From Burkholderiales bacterium (GTDB lineage: Bacteria > Pseudomonadota > Gammaproteobacteria > Burkholderiales > JAEUMW01), in contig JAEUMX010000432.1 of the NCBI GenBank assembly GCA_016791285.1, positions 1-45,991 of the forward strand: 45,991 bases of DNA. The letters are read 5' to 3'. Position numbers and translations under genes: made by a program. Below are positions 25,770 to 34,069 of this stretch, one piece after another. Under the pieces are notes generated by a model. It worked only from the letters and a program-made list of their open reading frames with translations, did not search any database and was not told the origin of the DNA. Position 1 is the stretch's first letter. Each line of letters starts with the position of its first letter.

Positions 25770-26270
25770 ATGGCGCTGCGCCCCTTGGCGCGCGTGGCCT
25801 GGCTCGCGGCGGCGCTGATCGTTGCCGGGTGCGCGTCGCTCGGTAAGGGCGGCGATCCAAACGTATCGGCCTGGCATGCGACCTGGCCGACGCCTCCCGA
25901 TCACGCGTACTGGGGTACCTGGCAGTCGTCGGACACGTGGCTGCAGATCGAGTCGAGCGGCGAGGGCGCGCTCTTTCGCGCAGCCGGCGAACCGGAGCCT
26001 GGGTGGATCAGAGTCCCGCTGCGCGTGGTGCCTGCGCGGTGGGGCGGCGGCTGGGACTTCGTGGCCGAGTCCGGTGCGCGCTATCGCTTGCGCGCCGCGG
26101 GCGACGACTGGATCGACGTCTCCGGTCCCGCGGGTGAACAGCGCTATGCACGGGGAAGTCTGCCCGCCGATGTGGCCGCGGCGGCGCCCTACCGTCCGGC
26201 GTCCGCGGAGGACTCACGGCCCGAATTCAACACCGACGAGGACTGGGCCCAGTCCATCTGGCCGTTCTGA
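25770..26270 (+). CDS. Hypothetical lipoprotein
   Basis: This encodes 166 residues from ATG 25770, or 179 from GTG 25731, which overlaps the hslU stop as GTGA; the latter would mean coupling to hslU. A lipobox L-I-V-A-G-C ends the signal sequence. The mature part is rich in Trp, Gly and Asp (W-H-A-T-W-P, Y-W-G-T-W-Q, G-G-G-W-D-F) and looks beta-rich. It probably resides in the outer membrane facing the periplasm. I do not recognise a family. It converges with the glycosyltransferase operon, leaving only 22 bases between stops. Confidence 0.78.
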   Translation: MALRPLARVAWLAAALIVAGCASLGKGGDPNVSAWHATWPTPPDHAYWGTWQSSDTWLQIESSGEGALFRAAGEPEPGWIRVPLRVVPARWGGGWDFVAESGARYRLRAAGDDWIDVSGPAGEQRYARGSLPADVAAAAPYRPASAEDSRPEFNTDEDWAQSIWPF

Positions 26271-26292
26271 GCGCGCGGCGGTGCGTGCTGCA

Positions 26293-27447
26293 TCAAGACG
26301 CGAGCGCCTCGCGATAGACCTGCAAGGTTCCCGACCACATCTTCTCGAGCGAGAACTCGGTGAGCGCGCGCTCGCGACCGGCTTCTCCCATCCGCTGCGC
26401 CAGGGGGCGATCGGCGAGCAGGGTGTTGAGCGCACCGGCGAGCGCTACCGGGTCGCGCGGCGGCACGACGAGCCCGGTCACGCCGTGCTGGTTGACAAAG
26501 GTCGCGCCGTTGCCGAGCTCGCAGCCGACGACGGGGCGCGCGCACGCCATCGCCTCCAGCTGTACCAGTCCGAACGCTTCGCTCGGCTCCACCGAAGGCA
26601 TGCAGAACACTTCTGCCGCGCGGTAATACGCGGGCAGTGCCGCGTCCGGAACACGGCCCAGCAGCCGCACGCGGTCCTCGATCCCGAGCTCGGCCACGAG
26701 CTGCCGGTACTGCGCGGTCAGCGGACCGGTGCCGCCCAGAAGCAGCACGACATCGGAGACCACGTCCGGCATGGCCCGGATCAGGTACTCGAATCCCTTG
26801 TAATAGACGTGCCGCCCGACCGCGAACAAGAGTCGGCGCTCGCCACAAGCCGCGCGGATGTCCGCCGCCTGGCGGTCGAGCTCCGGCGCCAGATAGGGGG
26901 CATAGTCGAGACCATAGGGCACCACGCGGAAACGCTCCGGATGACGCGAGCTGCTGAGCTGCGTCGACGAAGCGAAGTGGCGCGGGGTGGCGGCGATGAT
27001 GGCGGCGGCGCGGTCGATGATGCGGTCGAGAAACGGACGGTAGAGTCGGAGCAGGGTCTTCTGACGGACGATGTCGCTGTGCCAGGAGATGATCACGCGC
27101 CGCTGGCCGCGCAGCGCCGCGAGCGCGAGGTGCGACATGGGATCCGGGAAATGCAGGTGATACAGGTCGAAACGTCCCTCGCGTTCGAGCGAGCGGATCA
27201 GCGCCGGCATCGTGGGGCAGACCGGCATGCTCGCGAGCAGCCCCAGCGAGGGCGCCTTGTAGACCTTGTAGTGCGGCAGCTCGATCGCGTCGAGCCCCCA
27301 GCGCTCGTTCGCCACCACGTTGGCGACGTGAATGCTGGTGGACAGTCCGTCGAGCAGGTTCGCGACGTGGCGCTCGAGACCGCCGAAGTTGTCGTTGTAG
27401 AAGCGCCCGAAATGCAGGACCCGCACGCCGCTCCCCGCAGGCGTCAC
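26293..27447 (-). CDS. GT4-family glycosyltransferase A
   Basis: This encodes 384 residues from GTG 27447, which overlaps the stop of the next gene as GTGA. The GT-B fold is clear: N-terminal F-N-N-x-G-G-x-E-R-H-V-like segment (Y-N-D-N-F-G-G-L-E-R-H-V), donor-site motifs Y-Y-K-G-F-E and G-G-T-G-P-L, and E-A-F-G-L-V-Q-L-E-A-M-A. Such enzymes add a sugar from a nucleotide donor to a lipid-linked glycan on the cytoplasmic face. It is the last gene of the minus-strand rmd operon. Donor and linkage are unknown; D-rhamnose is possible because rmd is upstream. Confidence 0.88.
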   Translation of the reverse strand: MTPAGSGVRVLHFGRFYNDNFGGLERHVANLLDGLSTSIHVANVVANERWGLDAIELPHYKVYKAPSLGLLASMPVCPTMPALIRSLEREGRFDLYHLHFPDPMSHLALAALRGQRRVIISWHSDIVRQKTLLRLYRPFLDRIIDRAAAIIAATPRHFASSTQLSSSRHPERFRVVPYGLDYAPYLAPELDRQAADIRAACGERRLLFAVGRHVYYKGFEYLIRAMPDVVSDVVLLLGGTGPLTAQYRQLVAELGIEDRVRLLGRVPDAALPAYYRAAEVFCMPSVEPSEAFGLVQLEAMACARPVVGCELGNGATFVNQHGVTGLVVPPRDPVALAGALNTLLADRPLAQRMGEAGRERALTEFSLEKMWSGTLQVYREALAS

Positions 27448-28652
27448 GCGGCGGCCAGCGCGAGGCGATACACGCGCTCGGTCTCGATGGCGCAGCGGGT
27501 CCAGGTGAATTGCCGGGCGCGCTCGACGCCGGCGGTACCGCGCGCCGCGCGCGCCGCGGGGTCCTCCGCGAGCATGCGGATCGCCTCCCCGAAGCCTTTC
27601 TCGTCGCCCGGCTCGACGGTGATGCCGACGTCCCCGACCACCTCCGGCAGCGACGAGCGATTCGACGTGATGACCGGGATGCCGGATGCCATCGCTTCCA
27701 GCGCCGGCAGGCCGAAGCCCTCGTACACCGACGGGTAGAGCAGCAGCGTGGCGCCAGCGTAGATCTGCAGCAGCTCGTCGGTGGCGAGGTAGCCGAGTGC
27801 GCGCACCTGTCCCTGGTTCGCGAGCGCGTCGATCTCCGATTCGATGCCGTCGGTGAGCCATCCCTTCATGCCCACGATCACGAACGGCATGCGTTCGCGC
27901 AGCGCCTCCGGCAGGCTGCGGAATGCGCGCAGGCCCTGGATCAGGTTCTTGCGCGGCTCCAGCGTACCCACGGCGAGCATGTACTGGCCGTGAACGAGGC
28001 CGTACTTGGCCAGCACGGCAGCCGTCTCCTCGGCCGGGCGCGGGCGATAGGCGGGCGACACGCCAAGATGGATCGGGTGGATCTTGGCCGGGTCGATGCC
28101 GAACACCGAAACCACCTCGTCGCGCACGAACGCCGAATCCGTGATGATGCCGTTGCAGCGCTCCAGCACCGGCGGCAGATGCTTCTCCAGAAAACGGATG
28201 CGCAGCGCGGGGTGAGTCTCCGGAAAACGCACGAAGGAAAGGTCGTGCACCGTGTTGACGATTGCCCCGGTGAAGTCGAACGGCAGGTAGTTCGGGTCGT
28301 GAAAGAGATCGCAGCGGAACTTGGCCACGCCGCGCCGAAACTGCATGCGCTGTACGGCGCGAAACAGCTCGTGCGGATTCGGCACCACGCGCTTGACGAA
28401 CTCCTTCGCACGCACGATGCCGGGCATCGGCGTCTCGCGCAGCTCGCGGCCCCAGCCGTGGCCATAGAAGTAGTACAGATCGAAGTGGCCCCGGCGGTCG
28501 ATCGTCCGCATGAGGTTCTGCGTGTATTGGCCGATGCCGGTCAGCGGAGAGAGCAGCGACGTGGCGTTCACCGCGACGCGGATCGGCTGCGCTCTGGCCT
28601 CCGGCGCGAACGGGGCACGCGAGTGGTTCGCTGGACTGGACGGCGCGCTCAT
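27444..28652 (-). CDS. GT4-family glycosyltransferase B
   Basis: This encodes 402 residues. N-terminal V-A-V-N-A-T-S-L-L-S-P-L-T-G-I-G-Q-Y-T is typical of WbpY/MtfB-like mannosyl- and rhamnosyltransferases; the donor side has L-A-V-G-T-L-E-P-R-K-N-L and E-G-F-G-L-P-A-L-E-A-M-A-S-G. It is a close paralogue of the next gene (28656-29858), with well over half of residues matching by eye, so the pair likely arose by tandem duplication. Both follow an rmd gene, which fits D-rhamnose or mannose-type donors, but this is inferred. Its start is separated from the paralogue by three bases. Confidence 0.9.
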   Translation of the reverse strand: MSAPSSPANHSRAPFAPEARAQPIRVAVNATSLLSPLTGIGQYTQNLMRTIDRRGHFDLYYFYGHGWGRELRETPMPGIVRAKEFVKRVVPNPHELFRAVQRMQFRRGVAKFRCDLFHDPNYLPFDFTGAIVNTVHDLSFVRFPETHPALRIRFLEKHLPPVLERCNGIITDSAFVRDEVVSVFGIDPAKIHPIHLGVSPAYRPRPAEETAAVLAKYGLVHGQYMLAVGTLEPRKNLIQGLRAFRSLPEALRERMPFVIVGMKGWLTDGIESEIDALANQGQVRALGYLATDELLQIYAGATLLLYPSVYEGFGLPALEAMASGIPVITSNRSSLPEVVGDVGITVEPGDEKGFGEAIRMLAEDPAARAARGTAGVERARQFTWTRCAIETERVYRLALAAA

Positions 28653-28655
28653 CGG

Positions 28656-29858
28656 TCATACGTCCCGGGTGGCGCCGAGCGCGATGCGGTAGACGCGCTC
28701 GGTCTCCTCGGCGCAGCGTGCCCAGGTGAAGGTGCGCGCCCGCTCGAGACCGCGCGCCGCACGTGCGTTGCGCTCCGCGGGGTCTTCCGCCAGCCGCCGC
28801 ATCGCATCCGCCAGCCCCGCGTCGTCGGACGGATCGACGGTGATGCCGACGTCACCGACGACCTCGGGCAGTGACGAGCGATCCGACGTGATCACCGGAA
28901 TGCCCGAGGCCATCGCTTCCAGCGCCGGCAGGCCGAAGCCTTCGTAGATCGACGGATAGACGAGCATCGCAGCCCCCGCATAAAGATGCAGCAGCGCCGC
29001 GTCGGGCAGATAGCCGAGCGGGCGCACCTGCCCCTTCTCCGCCAGCGCAGCGATTTCGGACTCGATGCCTTGGGTGAGCCATCCCTTCATGCCGACGATG
29101 ACGAACGGCATAGCCTCGCGCAGCGCCGGGGGCAGGCGGCGGTACGCGCGCAGACCCTGGATCAGATTCTTGCGCGGCTCCAGCGTTCCGACCGCCAGCA
29201 CGTAGCGGCCGTAAGCGAGACCATGCTCGGACAGGGTCGCCCGCGTTTCTTCGGGGCCGCGCGGGCAGTATGCCGGCGAGACTCCGAGGTGGATCGGATG
29301 GATCTTCGCGGGCTCTGTCCCGAATGCCTCGACGAGCTCGTCGCGCACGAACACCGAGTCGGTGATGATGCAGCAAGAGCGCTCGAGCGCCCCCGGGAAG
29401 TACTTCTCCATGAGCTGCCGGCGCGGCTTCGGATGCATCTCCGGGCAACGCACGACGGACAGGTCGTGGACGGTGGTCACGATCGGCCCCGGAAAATCGT
29501 ACGGCAGAAAATTCGGATCGTGGTAGAGATCGCACCGCAGCCGGCGCGCGCCGCGCGCGAACTCGATGCGTTGGATGCGCCGGCTGAGCTCGTGCGGGTT
29601 GGGCAGGAACCGCTTGACGACGCGCTTCAGCCGATTCAAACGCAGCGACGCAGCGTCGGGCATCTCGCGTCCCCAGCTGTGGCCGGAGAAATAGTTGAGC
29701 TGATACCTCCCGCGCGCGCCGATGGCCTGCATCAGGTGCCGTGTGTACTGCCCGATCCCGGTCAAGGGCGACAGCAGGCACTGGGCGTTCACGGCGACGC
29801 GAGGGGTGATGGCCGCTGGCATCGGGGCTGCGAAAGAAGGCTGCGGGGATCGAATCAC
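28656..29858 (-). CDS. GT4-family glycosyltransferase C (paralogue of B)
   Basis: This encodes 400 residues from GTG 29858, overlapping the upstream methyltransferase stop as GTGA. Motifs mirror glycosyltransferase B: L-L-S-P-L-T-G-I-G-Q-Y-T, L-A-V-G-T-L-E-P-R-K-N-L, G-M-K-G-W-L-T and E-G-F-G-L-P-A-L-E-A-M-A-S-G. Differences cluster in the first 60 residues and the C-terminal tail, where acceptor and donor choice usually reside. The pair could make successive identical linkages in a rhamnan-like chain or have diverged in acceptor use. Confidence 0.9.
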   Translation of the reverse strand: MIRSPQPSFAAPMPAAITPRVAVNAQCLLSPLTGIGQYTRHLMQAIGARGRYQLNYFSGHSWGREMPDAASLRLNRLKRVVKRFLPNPHELSRRIQRIEFARGARRLRCDLYHDPNFLPYDFPGPIVTTVHDLSVVRCPEMHPKPRRQLMEKYFPGALERSCCIITDSVFVRDELVEAFGTEPAKIHPIHLGVSPAYCPRGPEETRATLSEHGLAYGRYVLAVGTLEPRKNLIQGLRAYRRLPPALREAMPFVIVGMKGWLTQGIESEIAALAEKGQVRPLGYLPDAALLHLYAGAAMLVYPSIYEGFGLPALEAMASGIPVITSDRSSLPEVVGDVGITVDPSDDAGLADAMRRLAEDPAERNARAARGLERARTFTWARCAEETERVYRIALGATRDV

Positions 29859-30400
29859 GCCGGCTTCATCGCCTCCAGCTCGAAGGCGATGCTGTACAGG
29901 GGATAGAGGAAGGCATAGCGGCTTTCATAGGTGTCCTTGTTGCGGTTGGCCCACCGTAGCAGCCAGCCGTGCAGGCCCTTGCGGTAGGGGATCTGGTCGC
30001 GATCGTACGCCACCGACAAGAGCCGGAAAGCGGCCTTCGAGTAGCCGTACTGGTGCGCCATGCTGCCCGGGATGAAATAGTCGAAGCTGTGCGACGTGAA
30101 CGCACGGCGGTGCGTCGGGTCGGAAAAATAGTTCACGCTGCTCATGAACGGACCGTGCACCTCGATGCGTGCGGCGGGACCGGCGATGCGCCAGATCTCT
30201 TCCATGGTGTGAACGAAATCCGCGACGTGCTCGAGCACGTCGTGGCAGATGATGCGCTCGAACTCGTTGTCGGCGAACGGGTACGGGAAGACATCGAGGT
30301 CGTGGATGATATCGGCTGCCGAGCGCGGATTGATGTCGACCCCGATCGCGCCGGGGGTCTTGCGGTTGCCGCAGCCTAGCTCGAGGATTTTCTGAGCCAC
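29855..30400 (-). CDS. SAM-dependent methyltransferase of the polysaccharide operon
   Basis: This encodes 181 residues from GTG 30400, a start that overlaps the flippase end by 25 bases. Motif I is I-L-E-L-G-C-G-N-R-K-T, followed by G-V-D-I-N-P and an acidic H-D-L-D-V-F-P-Y; the segment I-C-H-D-V-L-E-H-V is the usual motif III. It is a class I methyltransferase that would modify a sugar or lipid carrier in the cytoplasm. Position between flippase and glycosyltransferases fits O-methylation of the glycan, for instance chain-end capping, but no substrate can be read from the sequence. A longer in-frame extension upstream is a shadow of the flippase. Confidence 0.85.
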   Translation of the reverse strand: MAQKILELGCGNRKTPGAIGVDINPRSAADIIHDLDVFPYPFADNEFERIICHDVLEHVADFVHTMEEIWRIAGPAARIEVHGPFMSSVNYFSDPTHRRAFTSHSFDYFIPGSMAHQYGYSKAAFRLLSVAYDRDQIPYRKGLHGWLLRWANRNKDTYESRYAFLYPLYSIAFELEAMKPA

Positions 30401-31914
30401 GATGCCTGTGCCAGCCGTTGCACCAGCGCGCGGTCGTCCGCGCTCGCGAAACCGAACGCTATCCACGCCGCGAAGAACGTGCAGCCGCCGAGTGCCCCGA
30501 TCGCGGCGAGGCTCGCCCAGCCGGAGACGAACCCGCGCAGGGCGAACAGCACCAGCGCCTGCGCGGCCAGACATACCGAGACCTGGACGAGGAAGCGTCG
30601 GCGGCTTCTGAACCATCCAAGCCCGAGCGAGCGCTCGAGCAAGCCGGCGTATACCACCCCCTGCAGCATCCCGATCAGCACGCCCAGCGCGACGCCGAGC
30701 ACACCCAGCGGCGCGATCAGCGCCAAGCTGCCCGCCGCGGTGAGCAGTACCGCGATGCCGCTGAACAGAGCGCCGACGCGGGAGTTGCCCAGGGCATTGA
30801 AGACGAGCGACGGCACCACCGACACGGCAGCGATCGCGTAGGCCGCCACCAGCACCAGCGCCGGCCACGCCATCTCGCGCCGGAATGCGTCGCCCATCCA
30901 CAGCTGCAGGGCAGGCTGCGCCAGCAGGAGCATCAGCACCGTGAGCGGCGCGAGCGCGAGCGTGAGGTAGCGCGAGACGCGGACGTACAGGTCCTGGATC
31001 GGCGCATTGGCGTCGGCGGTGGAAAGGTGTGCCGCGCGCGGATAGACGAAGGCGGCGAGCGCCGCGGCCACCATCGGCAGCTTGGCGGCGATGTTCGAGA
31101 CGAGGCTGTAGTGGGCGACGCTCACGGGGCCGAGCACGGACGAGATCAGCAGTTTGTCGAGGTTGTTGACGAGCGCGGCGTTGATCTGGGCCGCGAAAGC
31201 GAACGCATTGAAGCCGATCGCATCCCGCAGATGCGCCAGCTTCCGCGTCGGCCGGAAGCTCGTGCCGGGGCAATGGTACAAACCCCAGGCGGCGAATGCG
31301 AGCGCCAGAAGCAGATTCGTGACAACGAGCCAGCCGAGGATCGCGACCAGCCCCTGGCCGAACGCCACGAGGCCCCACGCGCCCAACCAGATGGCCGTGC
31401 TGTAGAGCCCTTGCAGGGCGGAGACGAAGGGCATCGCTTCCATGCCCCGCGGCAGGACGGCGGAGCCTGCACCGACGAATGCGACGGCGGCGAGCACGGC
31501 GGCGAGCGCCACCACCTGCCGGGTTTCCGCGGATGGGAGGGAGGCGCTGGGGAAGAGCAGCGCTGCCAGGGGGTCCGCCAGGGCGAGTCCCGCTCCCGCC
31601 ACCAGAATGGCCAGCCCGACGAAGACCGTGAAGACCTCGCGCACGACCTCGGCAACCGCCACCATGTCGCCCTTGCCCGAAGCCCGTGCGACCAGTCGCA
31701 CGCCGCCGGCGCCCAGGCCCAGATCCATGCTCGTGACCAGCGTCGTCACCGCGACCACGACCATGAGGACGCCGAAGCGCTCCCGGCCGAGTCCTTCGAC
31801 GACCTTCGGCGCCGCAACCACGAAGGCGGCGATCGGTGCAAGCAGACCGGCGAGGCTTGCCGCGGCGCTGGCAAGAGCGGTCGGCCGTCGGACCCGAGGC
31901 GCTGGCAAAGGCAC
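30376..31914 (-). CDS. Polysaccharide flippase (Wzx/MATE-like)
   Basis: This encodes 512 residues from GTG 31914. The sequence is almost entirely hydrophobic, with about 12-14 TM helices in the Wzx/polysaccharide-synthesis pattern. The N-terminal half holds R-E-R-F-G-V and D-L-G-L-G-A-G-G-V-R, and the second half has N-N-L-D-K-L-L-I-S. Wzx proteins flip undecaprenyl-linked repeat units to the periplasm. It follows rmd by 36 bases and precedes the methyltransferase. No Wzm/Wzt ABC pair is present in the window, so a Wzx/Wzy-type route is favoured. Confidence 0.88.
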   Translation of the reverse strand: MPLPAPRVRRPTALASAAASLAGLLAPIAAFVVAAPKVVEGLGRERFGVLMVVVAVTTLVTSMDLGLGAGGVRLVARASGKGDMVAVAEVVREVFTVFVGLAILVAGAGLALADPLAALLFPSASLPSAETRQVVALAAVLAAVAFVGAGSAVLPRGMEAMPFVSALQGLYSTAIWLGAWGLVAFGQGLVAILGWLVVTNLLLALAFAAWGLYHCPGTSFRPTRKLAHLRDAIGFNAFAFAAQINAALVNNLDKLLISSVLGPVSVAHYSLVSNIAAKLPMVAAALAAFVYPRAAHLSTADANAPIQDLYVRVSRYLTLALAPLTVLMLLLAQPALQLWMGDAFRREMAWPALVLVAAYAIAAVSVVPSLVFNALGNSRVGALFSGIAVLLTAAGSLALIAPLGVLGVALGVLIGMLQGVVYAGLLERSLGLGWFRSRRRFLVQVSVCLAAQALVLFALRGFVSGWASLAAIGALGGCTFFAAWIAFGFASADDRALVQRLAQASWLRKSSS

Positions 31915-31950
31915 GCAGCGCTCAAGCAGGCTGTTGACCGACTTGCAGCG

Positions 31951-32874
31951 TCATGCCTGCGCGAGCTTTTGCTCCCACCAGGCGAGCGCGTTCGCAAGCG
32001 AGGTGCGAAGCTCGGTGGTGGGCGTCCAGCCCGTGCAGCGATGAAGCTTTTCGTACGACCCGAGCAATCGCTTCTGCTCGGCCGGGCGCATCAGCGCAGG
32101 GTCCTGCACGATCTTCGCGTCGATGCCGGCGAGCTCGATCAGCATGGGCAGCAGGTCGCGGATCCACACCTCGCGGCCGGAGGAGATGTTGTACACCTCC
32201 CCGCCTGCGCCGCGCTCGAGCAGGCGCAGGTACGCTTCGACCACGTCGCGGGCATCGGTGAAGTCCCGCGTGACCTCGAGGTTGCCGATCTTGATGACGC
32301 CTGGGCGTTGCCCGAGTTTGATCGCCGCCACCTGGCGCGCGAAGTTCGCGACCACGAAGCGATCCGTCTGCGCCGGACCGATGTGGTTGAACGGCCGCGC
32401 GATGACGACGTCGAGGCCGCCGGTTTCGTGCCATTGCACGCACAGCGCCTCGGCCGCGACCTTGCTGACACCGTAGGGGCTGCGCGGTCGCGGTGCCCGA
32501 CCCTCGTCGATCGGCATCTGCTCCGGGTCCACCTGCCCGTACACCTCGGCCGAGCTCACGTACAGCACGCGCCCCTTGAACCCGCGGTTCTGCAGCGCCT
32601 GGAAGAGGTTCAACGTGCCGAAGAAATTCACGTCATAAGTGCGCTTCGGATCGCGGAACGATTCCGGCACGAACGACTGCGCGGCCAGATGGATGACGAA
32701 GTCGAACGCCTCGGCCGGCAATGCGCGCTCGAGGGCGGCCTGGTCCCGAAGATCGTAACGCGCGGTGGGCAGGACGATCTCCCAGTCGCGGGCGCGGGCG
32801 TCCGCGGTCGCCAGCAACGATCGGAGGGTCTGGCCGACGAATCCTTCGTGGCCGGTCAGGAACAGGCGCTTCAT
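31951..32874 (-). CDS. rmd: GDP-4-keto-6-deoxy-D-mannose reductase Rmd
   Basis: This encodes 307 residues. Rmd reduces GDP-4-keto-6-deoxy-mannose to GDP-D-rhamnose. The Rossmann start is F-L-T-G-H-E-G-F-V-G, then H-L-A-A-Q-S-F-V-P-E-S-F-R-D-P; the catalytic set is S-S-A-E-V-Y-G-Q and Y-G-V-S-K. Family marks include A-R-P-F-N-H-I-G-P-A-Q, I-V-Q-D-P-A-L-M-R-P-A-E-Q and H-R-C-T-G-W-T-P, all close to Pseudomonas A-band Rmd. Its substrate maker, gmd, is not in this window. It is the first gene of the minus-strand polysaccharide operon. Other GDP-hexose reductases such as talose-forming Tld remain possible. Confidence 0.85.
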   Translation of the reverse strand: MKRLFLTGHEGFVGQTLRSLLATADARARDWEIVLPTARYDLRDQAALERALPAEAFDFVIHLAAQSFVPESFRDPKRTYDVNFFGTLNLFQALQNRGFKGRVLYVSSAEVYGQVDPEQMPIDEGRAPRPRSPYGVSKVAAEALCVQWHETGGLDVVIARPFNHIGPAQTDRFVVANFARQVAAIKLGQRPGVIKIGNLEVTRDFTDARDVVEAYLRLLERGAGGEVYNISSGREVWIRDLLPMLIELAGIDAKIVQDPALMRPAEQKRLLGSYEKLHRCTGWTPTTELRTSLANALAWWEQKLAQA

Positions 32875-32968
32875 TGTGGAAATCGTTCCAAGTTCGGAGC
32901 GCTCGCGCGCCGGGGAAGGGAGAGTTCGCGTGGGGGGTGGATCTCGCAAGCCCTGACCGGATCGTCGC

Positions 32969-33055
32969 AGTCTACCAGAAAGCCCGGTGCGGCCCGCGCT
33001 GGCCGGGCACACGCAACCACCGCGCCCCGACCGCTCGCCCTATCTCCTGTAGAAT
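32969..33055. promoter_or_regulatory. Divergent promoter region between the two polysaccharide operons
   Basis: Within the 221-base gap, TAGACT reads on the minus strand (32969-32974) toward rmd and TAGAAT on the plus strand (33050-33055) toward the WecA-like gene, with CCGACC 17 bases before the latter. Both -35 elements are weak. Nothing else was seen in the gap. Confidence 0.35.
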
Positions 33056-33095
33056 CCGGGTCTTCGCGCTGGGCGCGTGTGCGTCCTTCCCATTC

Positions 33096-34067
33096 ATGGC
33101 CGTCGTCATCGCCCTTCCCGCCGCTGCGTTCGTGATCACCTCGGCATTGATCGCGTGGATGCTGAGGAGCCGCTTCGCGCGGCTGGTGCTGGATCATCCG
33201 AACGAGCGCTCGCTGCACGTCGATCCAGTACCGCGCACGGGCGGCCTCGCGATCATGGGCGCCGTGACCTGCGCCGGTTTGGCGCTCCTGCCCGCGAGCC
33301 TGATCTGGCTCGCGCCCGCGGCGTTGCTCGCGGCCCTCTCGTTCGTCGATGATCTGCGGGGTCTGCCGGTACCGGTGCGCTTCGCAGGCCAGCTCGTCGT
33401 CTGCGGCTTGTTCGCAGCCTGGCTGCTGGCGGATCGGTCACTGCTCTGGATCGCCGTGGCGACGCTCGCGGCGGCGTGGCTCGCCAACCTCTACAACTTC
33501 ATGGACGGCTCGGACGGGCTTGCGGGTGGCATGGCCGCGATCGGCTTCGGCTGTACTGGACTGGCGGCGCTGGCGGCGGGCGAGGTGTCGCTCGCGATCG
33601 CGAGCCTCTGCATCACGGGGGCGGCCGCCGCGTTCCTCGTCTTCAACTTTCACCCGGCCCGCATCTTCATGGGCGACGTGGGCTCCATCCCGCTGGGCTT
33701 TCTGGCGGCGGCATTCGGCCTGCTGGGCTGGCGTGGCGGCGCGTGGCCGGTGTGGTTTCCGCTGCTCGTGTTCTCGCCCTTCGTGGTCGATGCGACCGTT
33801 ACCCTGGTGCGGCGGCTCGTCCGCGGCGAGAAGGTGTGGCAGGCGCACAAGGAGCACTATTACCAGCGTCTCGTGCGCTTGGGCTGGGGCCACCGTCGCA
33901 CCGCGCTCACCGAGTACCTGGTGATGCTCGCGGCCGGCTCCAGCGCCCTGTGGGCGGCGCAGCGCGAGCCCTCGGTCCAGTTCGTCGTGCTCGCCGCGTG
34001 GGCCGGGCTCTACGCCTTCGGCATGGCGGCCATCGACCGGCGCTGGAAGATGCACTCGTCTGCCTGA
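33096..34067 (+). CDS. Undecaprenyl-phosphate sugar-1-phosphate transferase (WecA/WbpL-like)
   Basis: This encodes 323 residues with about 10 TM helices. The MraY/WecA family marks are H-x-x-P-V-P-R-T-G-G (D-P-V-P-R-T-G-G-L-A), F-V-D-D-L-R-G-L with the Mg-binding Asp pair, N-L-Y-N-F-M-D-G-S-D-G, F-M-G-D-V-G-S, and a late H-K-E-H-Y-Y-Q-R. It starts glycan synthesis by loading HexNAc-phosphate onto the lipid carrier. The F-M-D-G and H-x-E-H-x-Y-Q variants resemble WbpL, which accepts FucNAc or QuiNAc-type sugars. The WbpM-like gene just after it (2 bases) fits such donors. Confidence 0.9.
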   Translation: MAVVIALPAAAFVITSALIAWMLRSRFARLVLDHPNERSLHVDPVPRTGGLAIMGAVTCAGLALLPASLIWLAPAALLAALSFVDDLRGLPVPVRFAGQLVVCGLFAAWLLADRSLLWIAVATLAAAWLANLYNFMDGSDGLAGGMAAIGFGCTGLAALAAGEVSLAIASLCITGAAAAFLVFNFHPARIFMGDVGSIPLGFLAAAFGLLGWRGGAWPVWFPLLVFSPFVVDATVTLVRRLVRGEKVWQAHKEHYYQRLVRLGWGHRRTALTEYLVMLAAGSSALWAAQREPSVQFVVLAAWAGLYAFGMAAIDRRWKMHSSA

Positions 34068-34069
34068 TC

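Noticed and set aside
30418..33135. 905-codon plus-strand open frame
   Set aside because: Antisense to flippase and rmd; rich in Arg, His and Gln with no family pattern.
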